64,000 nucleotides of DNA from Marinobacterium sedimentorum (GTDB taxonomy: Bacteria; Pseudomonadota; Gammaproteobacteria; Pseudomonadales; Balneatricaceae), in assembly GCF_024267675.1 (NCBI RefSeq), contig NZ_JALDYX010000013.1, positions 49,646-113,645 on the forward strand. Direction: 5' to 3'. Below, one piece after another: positions 35,904 through 44,601 of this stretch. Position 1 is the stretch's first letter; the number at the start of each line of letters is the position of its first letter. The notes beneath the pieces were generated by a model that was not told where the DNA came from, made no database searches, and saw only the letters and a list, made by a program, of their open reading frames with translations. Made by a program: the position numbers and the translations under genes.

Positions 35904-38300
35904 ATGGTTCTGACATTTATCACCGCATGGATCCTCATCCTCCTCGGCACCGTCCTCGGCGCAGGGGGAATGTGGCTTGCAGCGCTGGGCGGTAGCTGGG
36001 CGTATGGCCTCGCGGGTACCGCCTTGGTGGCGTGCGGCGCCTTGCTGGTTCGCCGCCGCCGCATCGCATTGGGTGTGTATGCCGCACTGCTGGCGGCGAT
36101 GGCAGTCTGGTCGCTGTGGGAGGTGGGGCTCGATCGCTGGGCGCTGGTTCCCCGGGGCGCCCTGCTTGCCGTCGTCGGCCTGTGGCTGCTGGCCCCCTGG
36201 ATCGACCGGACTCTGTGCGAAACTGGCATGGTGGGGGCCCCTGCGCGATCGTCGTGGCGCGGTCCTCGCGGCTGGCTGGCAGGGGCCATGCTGTTGGTGG
36301 TCGCATTGGCGGCAATTTCGATCACGCGCGACCCCTTCGATGTCGCGGGCCTGCTGCCCGATGCAGCGGTCTCGCAGATCGCAGCGCCAGGCCTTACGGA
36401 TCCGCCTGGGGCCGCTGGCGAGGACTGGCCAGCCTATGGCGGCACCGGGCTGGGCCAGCGCTACTCGTCGCTGGCCGACATCACGCCTGCCACGGCAAGC
36501 CGACTGGGCCTCGCGTGGGCCTTCCACACTGGCGAGACTCCGCGCCCGAGTGACCCGGTCGAGCGCACTTTCGAGGTCACGCCCTTGAAGGTCGACGATC
36601 TGCTGTACCTGTGCAGCGTGCGGCAACAGGCCATCGCCCTGGACGCTGCAACCGGGCAGGTGCGCTGGCGCTTCGATCCGCACATCGAAGTGGACCACAG
36701 CAGCCAGCATCTAACCTGCCGAGGCCTGGCGTTTTTCGATGGCACGGGCGCGGCATCCGCGGCGCTTGCCAGCGCGCCGGCCGCAGTTCAGTCGCAGACC
36801 TGCGCCCGCCGGATATTCCTGCCCACCATCGACGCCCGGCTCTATGCGCTGGATGCGCAGACCGGCGAGCCCTGCCTCGATTTTGGTGACAAAGGCGTGG
36901 TCGACCTCAGCGCCGGCATGCCGAACCTCCGCGCCGGTGCCTACATGCAGACCTCGCCACCCGTGGTGGCGGCCGGTGTAGTGATCGTCGGTGGCTCGAT
37001 CAACGACAACGCGTCGGTGCACAACCCGTCCGGCGTGATACGGGCGTTCGACGCGCGCAGCGGGCGGCTGGTGTGGAACTTTGATCCAGGCCGTCCGGAT
37101 GCCACCGCGCCGCTGCTGCCGGGCCAGACCTATACCGCCGGTGCGCCGAACAACTGGGCGCCGTCCAGCGTCGATGCGCAGCTCGGGCTGGTTTACATCG
37201 GACTGGGCAACCGGTCGCCCGACCAACTGGGCGCGGGCCGCAACGCTGAAGTCGAGCGGTTCTCCAGCGCCCTCATCGCACTCGACGTGACGAGCGGAAA
37301 ACTGCGCTGGGTGTTCCAGACGGTGCACCACGACCTCTGGGACCGCGACGTGCCGGCGCAGCCGTCATTGATCGACCTGACGATCGACGGCAAGGTGGTG
37401 CCGGCACTCGTCATGCCCACCAAACAGGGCGACCTGTACGTGCTGGACCGCCGCAGCGGCCAGCCGATCCTGCCGGTGCGCGAGTTGTCGGCCCCGGCCA
37501 GCACGGTGCCCGGCGAGTTCGCCGCGCCGACACAACCCCATTCGTCGCTGAGCTTCATGCCACCCGCCCTGACCGGCAAGGACATGTGGGGCGCAACACC
37601 GCTGGACCAGCTCATCTGCCGCATCCAGCTGCGCCGGCTGGGCTATGACGGGCCCTATACGCCGCCATCGACGCAGCGCACGCTGGTCTATCCGGGCAAC
37701 CTGGGCGTCTTCAACTGGGGCGGCGTGGCCGTTGATCCGGTGCGGCAGATCATGGTTGGCACACCGGCGTTCCTGGCCTTTACGTTCGAGTTGATTCCGC
37801 GCCCCGATGCCACTGCGAATGTCGTCAGCGCCGGTGCCAGCGAGCACTGGAACGAGAACCACGGTGCGGCCTACGCCGTGAAGATCGGCCCGTTCCTGTC
37901 GCCGATCGGCCTGCCGTGTCAGGCGCCGCCCTGGGGGGCGATCGCCGGGGTTAATCTGCGCACCGGCGAGCGCGCGTGGATGCACCGCCACGGCACCGTG
38001 CGCGATCAGATGCCGGGCGTGCTTCCGATTCCTTTCCCGATGGGGGTGGCCAGCCTGGGCGGGCCCTTGATCACGGCCGGCGGTGTGGTGTTCTACAGCG
38101 GAACGTTGGACAACTACCTGCGCGCCTACGACGTGACGACTGGGCGCAAGCTCTGGCAAAGTCGGCTGCCGGCAGGCGGCCAGGCGACCCCAATGACCTA
38201 CCGCATCCATGGCCGGCAGATGGTGGTCGTCGCGGCGGGCGGCCATGGCTCTTTCGGCACAACGCCGGGCGATACGGTCTTGGCCTACGAGTTGAAGTGA
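35904..38300 (+). CDS. Membrane-bound PQQ-dependent dehydrogenase, glucose/quinate/shikimate family
   Basis: The protein has about 798 residues from Met 35904. Five N-terminal TM helices (MVLTFITAWILILLGTVLGA onward) are followed by a periplasmic eight-bladed PQQ propeller: GQRYSSLADITPAT, PNNWAPSSVDAQLGLVYIGL, WDRDVPAQPSLIDL, KQGDLYVLDRRSGQP, VFNWGGVAVDP and a C-terminal GGHGSFGTTPGD. Enzymes of this family oxidise aldoses or quinate/shikimate in the periplasm and reduce ubiquinone. ATG 35904 matches the usual family start; 35775 is possible. The next gene follows after six bases. Base composition here is visibly GC-richer than in the preceding island part. Confidence 0.9.
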   Translation: MVLTFITAWILILLGTVLGAGGMWLAALGGSWAYGLAGTALVACGALLVRRRRIALGVYAALLAAMAVWSLWEVGLDRWALVPRGALLAVVGLWLLAPWIDRTLCETGMVGAPARSSWRGPRGWLAGAMLLVVALAAISITRDPFDVAGLLPDAAVSQIAAPGLTDPPGAAGEDWPAYGGTGLGQRYSSLADITPATASRLGLAWAFHTGETPRPSDPVERTFEVTPLKVDDLLYLCSVRQQAIALDAATGQVRWRFDPHIEVDHSSQHLTCRGLAFFDGTGAASAALASAPAAVQSQTCARRIFLPTIDARLYALDAQTGEPCLDFGDKGVVDLSAGMPNLRAGAYMQTSPPVVAAGVVIVGGSINDNASVHNPSGVIRAFDARSGRLVWNFDPGRPDATAPLLPGQTYTAGAPNNWAPSSVDAQLGLVYIGLGNRSPDQLGAGRNAEVERFSSALIALDVTSGKLRWVFQTVHHDLWDRDVPAQPSLIDLTIDGKVVPALVMPTKQGDLYVLDRRSGQPILPVRELSAPASTVPGEFAAPTQPHSSLSFMPPALTGKDMWGATPLDQLICRIQLRRLGYDGPYTPPSTQRTLVYPGNLGVFNWGGVAVDPVRQIMVGTPAFLAFTFELIPRPDATANVVSAGASEHWNENHGAAYAVKIGPFLSPIGLPCQAPPWGAIAGVNLRTGERAWMHRHGTVRDQMPGVLPIPFPMGVASLGGPLITAGGVVFYSGTLDNYLRAYDVTTGRKLWQSRLPAGGQATPMTYRIHGRQMVVVAAGGHGSFGTTPGDTVLAYELK

Positions 38301-38306
38301 GGTTTC

Positions 38307-39644
38307 TTGAAAGCACTGCTGCTTAAATACTGGGATCGCCTTCGATCCAGTTTCTGGTTCGTTCCAGGGGCCATGGCGTCCCTGGCCGCCGCACTGGCCG
38401 TCTCTGCCGTCGAGCTCGACAAAGCCGTCGCTGGCGACTGGCTGCAGAGCCTTGGCTGGAGCTATTCCGGTGGTGCCGCGGGTGCAAGCCTGCTGCTGGG
38501 CACCGTGGCCGGGTCGATGATCGCCATCGCAGGGACCGTGTTCTCGATGACGCTGGTGGCGCTGTCGCTCGCTTCGTCCCAGCTGGGCCCCCGCCTGCTG
38601 CGCAATTTCATGCGCGACACCACCAATCAGGTGGTGCTGGGCACCTTCGTGGCCACGTTCGTGTACTGCCTGCTCGTGCTGCGCACCATCCGGCGCGCCG
38701 ACGAGGGGGCCTTCGTGCCTCATCTCTCTGTCAGCATCGGCGTTCTGCTGGCCGTCGTCAGCATTGGGGTACTGATCTACTTCATCCATCACGTCTCGGT
38801 CTCGATCCAGGCGGATGAGGTCGTGGCACGGGTCGGCAAGGAACTGGATGACGGGATCGACAGGCTGTTTCCCGGCCACCTGGGCAAGCCTGGATCCGAA
38901 GCCTCGAGTGCGCCCGGTGAACCCGAGCTGCCAGAGGCGTTCGCGCGCGAGGCCCGTCCTGTGGGGGCCCTCGATAACGGCTATCTCCAGCTCATCGATG
39001 CCGACACCCTGATGGCCTTGGCCAGCGAGGAAGATCTGCTGCTGCGGCTGGAGCGCCGGCCCGGGCACTATCTCATCAAAGGCCGGGCGATAGTGATGGT
39101 CTGGCCCGGGGATCGGGTCACTGAAACTCTGGTGGACAAGATAAACGCCGCCTTCGTGCTTGGCAACCAGCGCACCGCCGCCCAGGATATCGAGTTTTCC
39201 TTCCACCAGTTGGTCGAGATCGCCGTGCGAGCGCTGTCACCGGGCATCAATGACCCGTTCACGGCGATCGCCTGCGTGGACCGACTGGGCTCGGCCCTGT
39301 GCCGCCTGGCCCGACGCGACATGCCCTCATCCCACCGATTCGACTCTCACGGGCGGCTGCGGCTGGTGGCACTGGGATCCACATTTGCAGGGATCGCGGA
39401 CACGGCCTTCAACCAGATCAGGCAAAGCGCTCGTTCGAACCCCGCCGTGGCGATCCGCATGCTCGATGCCATCGCCCAGATCGCGGGCCACGTGCAACGC
39501 GCGCAGGACGCGGCCTGCCTCCAGCGCCACGCCGGCATGATCATCAGAGGGGCGCGAGAAGCTGTGCCGGAAGCGGACGATCTGTTCGCCGTCGAAGCGC
39601 GCTTCACGGCGGCGACACAGGCGCTGTGCGAGCTGCTCGACTGA
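38307..39644 (+). CDS. DUF2254 family membrane protein
   Basis: The 445-residue protein starts at TTG 38307 with GTGAGG just upstream. Four N-terminal TM helices (FWFVPGAMASLAAALAV, VAGSMIAIAGTVFSMTLVAL, QVVLGTFVATFVYCLLVL, VSIGVLLAVVSIGVLIYFIH) precede a soluble C-terminal half with the family's FHQLVEIAVRALSPGINDPF. Function is unknown; the family is frequent in stress-type gene islands. It lies six bases after the PQQ dehydrogenase. A broken N-terminal fragment of another family member lies at 35013. Confidence 0.9.
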   Translation: MKALLLKYWDRLRSSFWFVPGAMASLAAALAVSAVELDKAVAGDWLQSLGWSYSGGAAGASLLLGTVAGSMIAIAGTVFSMTLVALSLASSQLGPRLLRNFMRDTTNQVVLGTFVATFVYCLLVLRTIRRADEGAFVPHLSVSIGVLLAVVSIGVLIYFIHHVSVSIQADEVVARVGKELDDGIDRLFPGHLGKPGSEASSAPGEPELPEAFAREARPVGALDNGYLQLIDADTLMALASEEDLLLRLERRPGHYLIKGRAIVMVWPGDRVTETLVDKINAAFVLGNQRTAAQDIEFSFHQLVEIAVRALSPGINDPFTAIACVDRLGSALCRLARRDMPSSHRFDSHGRLRLVALGSTFAGIADTAFNQIRQSARSNPAVAIRMLDAIAQIAGHVQRAQDAACLQRHAGMIIRGAREAVPEADDLFAVEARFTAATQALCELLD

Positions 39645-39672
39645 CGCAAGGATGCGTCTCGCAGTCAACCAC

Positions 39673-39882
39673 TCACTGCGGGACGGGCGTTTGCGTCGCC
39701 TTCAACGTCAGCACAATGGCGATACCGACCGCCGCGGCCAGCAACGAACCGATCAAGATGGCCAGTTGGGCTTCGCGCTCGAAGTGCGTGCCGGCAAACG
39801 CCAAGCCGCCGATGAACAGCGCCATGGTGAAGCCGATCGTGCCTGCTGCACCGTGCGCTGCCGCACAGACGAGGTCACTCAA
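39673..39882 (-). pseudogene. NhaA-type Na+/H+ antiporter, C-terminal fragment
   Basis: The minus-strand frame reads AAAHGAAGTIGFTMALFIGG, LAFAGTHFEREAQLAILIGS and LLAAAVGIAIVLTLKA. GIGFTMSLFI-x-x-LAF ... E-A-x-L-x-[IV]-L-x-GSLL is the end of NhaA. Only about 65 of some 400 residues remain, and it runs opposite to its neighbours. The remaining 170 bases to the baeRF3 start show nothing recognisable. Confidence 0.7.
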
Positions 39883-40058
39883 GCCGGTCAGACTGTACGC
39901 CTGCCCTGGACGACTTTCTGGTTGCGGGCCTGGTCAAGAACCATGTGGCACGCCGATGTCGCTGCAGACATTGCCGGTGTGCTACCGCTTTAACCAGTCC
40001 ATGCGGAGTCGAACCCGTCCCCGCCCGCCGGGCCAGAGGCATCAAAAGAGGAAGCAAC

Positions 40059-41228
40059 ATGAAGACCACACTCCCCCTCGACACACTCACCCCCGCCAGC
40101 CTGGCCGAACTTGCGTCGTTCCAGGGGCGGCCCTGCCTGTCGCTCTACCAGCCGACCCATCGACGCCATCCAGACAACCAGCAAGACCCGATCCGGTTCC
40201 GCCATCTGGTGAAGGCGATGGAGACATCGCTGCGACAGCAACACGCGGCCGATGCCGTCCAGGCCCTGGTCGAGCCGTTTGAGGCCGTGGCGCAGGACCA
40301 CGACTTCTGGAACCACACGCTGGACGGCCTGGCCGTGCTGGGCGCACCGGGCCTGTTCCGCGTGTTCCTGCTGCAGAGACCGGTGACCGAATTGGCCGTG
40401 GTGGCCGACAGCTTCCACACCAAGCCGCTGCGCCGATGGCTGCAGTCGGTCGGGCGCTACCAGGTGCTGGCCCTGAGCCTGCATCAGGTGCAGCTCTTCG
40501 ACGGTGATCGCAACGCGCTCGATGCCGTGGCGCTGGCGGCCGACGTGCCGCGGACGATGACCGAGGCACTGGGCGACGAACGCACCGAGCCGCACACCAC
40601 CGTATCGTCGTATGGCGGCACCGGCGGCGGCCACATGGCCATGCACCATGGCCAGGGCGGCCGGAAAGACCAGATCGACGGCGACGCCGAACGCTTCTTC
40701 CGTGCGGTGGACCGTGCCGTGCTGGAACACCACTCGCGCCCATCAGGCCTGCCCTTGATGCTGGCGGCCTTGCCCGAACACCACCACCTGTTCCGCCAGG
40801 TCAGCCACAACCCGTTCCTGATGGCCAGCGGCCTGATGGTCGACCCCCAGGGCCTGACGCAAGACGAGTTGCAGCAGCGCGCCTGGGACGTGGCAGCGCC
40901 GCAGCAGGCGGCGCAGCAGGCCGCATGGCGCGATGTCTATTTGTCCGCTGCGGCCAAGGGGCTGGGCAGCGAGGACCTGTCGCAGGTCGCCCATGCCGCA
41001 GTGGCCGGCCGCGTGGCGACGCTGCTGATCGAGGCCGAGCGCCAGGTGGCCGGAAGGATCGACGGGGCGACCGGGCGCATCGATCCTGCCGAACTCGACA
41101 ACCCGCGCGTGGATGACGTGCTCGACGACCTGGGCGCGCTGGTCGAAAAGCTGGGTGGCGAGGTCCACGTTCTGTCGGCCGAGCGCATGCCTTCTCGTAC
41201 CGGCGTGGCGGCGAGCTTTCGTCACTGA
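40059..41228 (+). CDS. Bacterial archaeo-eukaryotic release factor-like protein, family 3 (baeRF3)
   Basis: The 389-residue protein begins MKTTLPLDTLTPASLAELAS and carries the baeRF3 features PCLSLYQPTHRRHPDNQQDP, QVLALSLHQVQLFDG, HHSRPSGLPLMLAALPEHHH and GRVATLLIEAERQVAGRIDG. The fold relates to eRF1/Pelota (peptidyl-tRNA hydrolase-type RF), and the family is thought to act on ribosomes, possibly in rescue. A His- and Gly-rich loop (GTGGGHMAMHHGQGG) replaces the catalytic-loop area. AGAGGAAGC precedes ATG 40059. The HPF-like gene follows 36 bases later, supporting a ribosome role. Confidence 0.82.
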   Translation: MKTTLPLDTLTPASLAELASFQGRPCLSLYQPTHRRHPDNQQDPIRFRHLVKAMETSLRQQHAADAVQALVEPFEAVAQDHDFWNHTLDGLAVLGAPGLFRVFLLQRPVTELAVVADSFHTKPLRRWLQSVGRYQVLALSLHQVQLFDGDRNALDAVALAADVPRTMTEALGDERTEPHTTVSSYGGTGGGHMAMHHGQGGRKDQIDGDAERFFRAVDRAVLEHHSRPSGLPLMLAALPEHHHLFRQVSHNPFLMASGLMVDPQGLTQDELQQRAWDVAAPQQAAQQAAWRDVYLSAAAKGLGSEDLSQVAHAAVAGRVATLLIEAERQVAGRIDGATGRIDPAELDNPRVDDVLDDLGALVEKLGGEVHVLSAERMPSRTGVAASFRH

Positions 41229-41264
41229 CACCGCGTGCGTCCCAAGACGCCACAGGAGAAGCCC

Positions 41265-41582
41265 ATGAAGATCCAACTCAACACCGACGTCCACATCGAC
41301 GGCACCGAGGCGCTTGCTGCGCAGGTGGCCGCCACGGTCGAGCAGGCACTGGAGCGCTTCAGCGAAGATGTCACCCGGGTAGAAGTTCATCTGAGTGACG
41401 AGAACGGCGGCAAGAGCGGGCAGCACGACCAGCGCTGCATGCTGGAGGCTCGTCTCGAAGGCCGGCAGCCGGTGGCGGTGACGGACCACGCCGCGACGCT
41501 GGAGCAGGCGGTCCATGGCGCCGCGCAAAAGCTGGCGCGTCTGCTGGACAGCACGCTCGGGCGGTTGCACGACCATCGCTAG
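41265..41582 (+). CDS. HPF/RaiA-family ribosome-associated protein
   Basis: The 105-residue protein starts at ATG 41265 behind CAGGAG. It shows the beta-alpha-beta pattern of hibernation-promoting factors (MKIQLNTDVHIDGTEALAAQ, VTRVEVHLSDENGGKSGQHD, CMLEARLEGRQPVAVTDHAA, LDSTLGRLHDHR). Such proteins bind the decoding site of the small subunit and silence ribosomes in stress or stationary phase. It is the short form without the dimerising C-terminal domain. It pairs with baeRF3 just upstream. Confidence 0.85.
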   Translation: MKIQLNTDVHIDGTEALAAQVAATVEQALERFSEDVTRVEVHLSDENGGKSGQHDQRCMLEARLEGRQPVAVTDHAATLEQAVHGAAQKLARLLDSTLGRLHDHR

Positions 41583-41747
41583 AAGACGTCCGGCCTGCGC
41601 TTGTCCGGGACGGACCCCAAGAATTGGAGTGACAGCTCTGTCGAGTGACAGTGTTGATTGTCGGCGCGGGGCGACCTCAAGTCCGTGGTGCGCACGATAA
41701 AGGCATCCGCTGCGTCGGCCATCGGGCAGTACGAAAGCTCGGTGGGG

Positions 41748-41917
41748 CTAGTGTACTGCTTCGCTCTTAAAGGCGCTTTTAGCGAGTCGCCAGGAGGTTG
41801 ACCGCACGGCGCATTTTCGAAGCCATAGTGGGCCTATGTCGAGGAAATGCAACACCGCGGACGGCCTCCTGGCGGCTCGCCCGCAGGGAGCACCCATTAG
41901 GGCGAAGCAGCACACTA
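41748..41917. mobile_element. MITE-2, full-length foldback element with CTAG ends
   Basis: The outer arms are CTAGTGTACTGCTTCGC and GCGAAGCAGCACACTAG, matching at 16 of 17 positions. An inner pair (GCGAGTCGCCAGGAGG near 41790 and CCTCCTGGCGGCTCGC near 41866) and a third (GCATTTTCGA/TCGAGGAAATGC) continue the same palindrome. Nearly the whole 170 bases can therefore fold into one hairpin around AGCCATAGTGGGCCTAT. CTAG at both tips fits a four-base target duplication. It is non-coding. A deleted copy is at 12143. Confidence 0.8.
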
Positions 41918-42116
41918 GAGGTCAATCGAGGCCGGATTCGCAAGCCTGCGTCCGGTCGCGCACAGAGCGCGCTAAACGAGCGGACCACACTCATAGTTGG
42001 ATTGGCAGCGTTCATCTGTGGCGCGCAAAGCGTTGTTTTGACACCGGTGACATTTGAATACTTTTCCGGAATGGTGGCCTTGTGCGAGACCGATGCCAAG
42101 CTCGATTTCCTCTTTG

Positions 42117-42335
42117 GCCTGGCCGCGCAAGTCCATCCCGATGCAGTTTCGCAGCGGCAAAAAGTGGGACAGCCTAACCGACAGCAGCCCGACGCTGCAG
42201 AACGCCGTGATTGAGCTGAACAAGCTGACCACCCAGCCTGCCACCCTGCCGCCTGAAGATGTGAAAGCCCGCTTTCTGGAAGATCTGAATCACCTCGAAA
42301 CCGTGGTGAACTCAAAGATCGACGAACTGCGCCAT
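42117..42335 (+). pseudogene. Partial copy of DUF3461 paralogue 1
   Basis: From CGCGCAAGTCCATCCCGATG the sequence repeats 24591-24790 of this window with few substitutions. It encodes RKSIPMQFRSGKKWDSLTDS and LEDLNHLETVVNSKIDELR. The first third of the gene is missing, and the end runs directly into the REP-pair block at CTGCGCC. The original locus has CTGCGCC both inside the DUF3461 gene and 1.3 kb later, so a deletion between these short repeats explains the junction. Confidence 0.85.
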
Positions 42336-42525
42336 GGTGCTCGTGGGAGCTGCGCCCCGCTGCGAAGCTTTTGGAACGATGGCAAGGTTCTCCGGAGCAA
42401 CAGCCATTCGTCGCGGGGCGCGACTCCTACGGTTAAATTTGGCACCCTGCGGGGAGCTGTCCGTGGCTCCGGGGTGACTCTGGTAGGTTAACAATGAGTG
42501 CAGCGAATTACGACAACCGCCGCGC
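42332..42525. repeat. REP-pair block, copy 2 (duplicate of 26107-26300)
   Basis: The block from CCATGGTGCTCGTGGGAGCT to CGACAACCGCCGC is nearly identical to 26107-26300, including the facing REP elements. After CCGCCGC it diverges for about 230 bases (42526-42755, no gene seen) and then rejoins the cyclase leader at ACCGCCGCAACGAGACAGCC. It is part of the larger duplication of the 24.5-26.6 kb region. Confidence 0.85.
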
Positions 42526-42777
42526 AGCTGCGGGCTTGTGGAGAACCGGGGCAAGGGTGAAGGTGCAAGGTTCAAAGGGCACAGCCGCACCCTGCAAGTT
42601 AACGTGCCGCACCCTACAATAAGATATTAAATCGTAAGAATTAAATCAGTAGCAACCAGCATTCCGGACGTGCTACGGCTCAGAAGCATCTAAACTGTTA
42701 GCTGAAGGTGTTCAGGTCACTGAGTGGCATCGGCCTGCCGCGATGCCGACACAATACCGCCGCAACGAGACAGCCCC

Positions 42778-44016
42778 ATGAGCCCGCCCCAGGGTCAGCG
42801 CAAACTTACCGCCATTCTGAGTGCCGATGTCGTCGGTTACTCCCGCCTGATGGGCGAAGATGAACAGGCAACTGTCGACACGCTCAAACAATACCAGCAG
42901 GCCATTGGCCGGGTGATCGAACGCCATATGGGGCGGATCGTTGATGCCCCCGGCGACAACATCCTGGCCGAGTTCCCCAGCGCTGTGGAAGCCGTCAACG
43001 GCGCCGTCGAGATACAGAAGGTACTGGCCATTCATGGCTGGAGCACGCCCTCCACCGAAGCCCTGGTCAGCGCTGTTACCGAGGACGAAATACCCTATTT
43101 CTCGGCCTCCTACGCCGCTTCCCTGACGGATCCGACCGGCCGTGGCGCCGGAGGCCGGGCTGCCCCCTACAATTTTTTCTATGGCCCGTCCTACTCGGAC
43201 GCCTGCCGGGGTCTGGTTCAATGGGCCAGCGAAGACTGGAAAGCCCGCGGCAACAGTCGTGTACCCCGGTTTGTCCATATGGGCGAAAACCATCCCTACC
43301 CCAATGCCCCGAAGAAAGCCTGTCAGGCCTACGCCACGGAACTCGGCTTCGAGGTGCTGCCGGTCATTGCTATGCCCATGAATCCGGGCGACTTCAGCGC
43401 CCAGTGCGGTCAGCTCAAGACCCAGGGGGCTGATTATGCCTACCTCGCCAATACCACTGCGTCCGTATCCGTTTTGCTAAGCACCTGCAGGGGGCTACAG
43501 GTCGAAACGCAGTTCATGGTGAATATCTGGGGCTTTGATGAGAATGTGATGAAGACCGCCGGCGCCGCGGCCGACGGTGTGGTCTGGGTCATGGGCGCCG
43601 CCAAGTGGGGCGATGATGTCCCTGGCATGTATACGGTGCAGGAAGTCTCCAAGATGTCGGACCCCAGCGGCCAGACGTACCGACCGGTGCACTACATCCG
43701 CGGCGTCTGTTCGATGTTCCTTATCAAGGAAGCCATGGAGTGGGCCGACAGGAACGGTGGCATCAGCGGTGCCAATATCCGCCAGGGAATATACCAGCAC
43801 AAGGACTGGGTACCGGTGGGGCTTGAAGGCGTGTGTTCACCAGCCACCTGGACGCCCGAAGATCATCGCGGCGTGACACGGGTGCTGATCTATCGCAGCC
43901 ATATCAAGGGCCCGACCGAGGCAGATGTCGCCGAACTGGTCGCACAGGGTGTCATCCGCATGGAGCGCGTCTTTTCAGTGGATATTCCACGCCGACCCGA
44001 ATGGCTCGGGCTCTAA
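42778..44016 (+). pseudogene. Chimeric ORF: cyclase N-terminus fused to a branched-chain-type ABC substrate-binding protein
   Basis: ATG 42778 begins MSPPQGQRKLTAILSADVVG. For 83 codons it copies the cyclase at 26315 up to QKVL. It then switches in frame to IHGWSTPSTEALVSAVTEDE and a long periplasmic binding protein part (SASYAASLTDPTGRG, NFFYGPSYSDACRGL, GFEVLPVIAMPMNPGDFSAQ, WVPVGLEGVCSPATWTPEDH). The second part is the C-terminal about 330 residues of a LivK-like (Peripla_BP_6) protein, lacking its signal peptide and N-terminal lobe start. The open frame is fortuitous. Neither the cyclase (second half missing) nor the binding protein (no export) should work. No LivFGHM genes are nearby. 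Confidence 0.8.
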
Positions 44017-44031
44017 AAGGAGGGTTTTTAG

Positions 44032-44511
44032 ATGTCATTGACCATCAGCTCACCCGTTTTCAAGGAAGGAGACGAAATTCCGAAAGTCTTTACCTGCGAA
44101 GGACGCGATATAGCGCCGCCGCTACAGTGGGCCGGGGTGCCGGCCGAAGCCAAAAGCCTGGTGCTCATTGTCGACGATCCCGACGCGCCGGACCCCGCCG
44201 CGCCGAAAATGACCTGGGTGCACTGGGTGCTCTACAACCTGCCACCAGACAGCTACGGACTGCCCGAGGCTACCGAGGCCTCCGATCTGCCGCCCGGCAC
44301 TGGCGAAGGCTTTAACGACTGGCAGCGTACCGGCTACGGCGGCCCCTGTCCGCCCATCGGGCGCCACCGCTACTTCCACAAGCTCTATGCGCTGGATACC
44401 GTGCTGGGCGACCTCGGCGATAAGCCGGACAAGGCGAAAGTTGTCGCAGCCATGCAGGGGCATCTGCTGGCCGAGGCGCAACTGATGGGCACCTATAAAA
44501 AAGGAAGTTGA
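44032..44511 (+). CDS. YbhB/YbcL family (PEBP, Raf kinase inhibitor-like) protein
   Basis: The 159-residue protein has the PEBP signatures FTCEGRDIAPPLQWAGVP, LIVDDPDAPDP, VHWVLYNLPPD, NDWQRTGYGGPCPPIGRHRY and FHKLYALDT. It has no signal peptide, so it is cytoplasmic. The role is unknown; eukaryotic relatives bind phospholipid head groups. AGGAGG is placed nine bases before ATG 44032, immediately after the chimeric ORF stop. It is the first ordinary gene after the accessory island. Confidence 0.9.
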   Translation: MSLTISSPVFKEGDEIPKVFTCEGRDIAPPLQWAGVPAEAKSLVLIVDDPDAPDPAAPKMTWVHWVLYNLPPDSYGLPEATEASDLPPGTGEGFNDWQRTGYGGPCPPIGRHRYFHKLYALDTVLGDLGDKPDKAKVVAAMQGHLLAEAQLMGTYKKGS

Positions 44512-44601
44512 AGGATTCGTGGTGCTAATGTGCGGTATTGCTGTGCGGCAGCATCGCCTTTTGTCCCACAGCAACAAACCGTTGCCGTGGCGGGCGCTGC
44601 A

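Noticed and set aside
37365..39206. 613-codon open frame on the minus strand
   Set aside because: It lies antisense to the PQQ dehydrogenase and DUF2254 genes, whose protein motifs are unmistakable. Long antisense frames are expected in GC-rich coding DNA.
41748..41917. Foldback element considered as an integron attC site
   Set aside because: It lacks the R'/R'' core GTTRRRY and RYYYAAC boxes, and no integron integrase or cassette array is seen.
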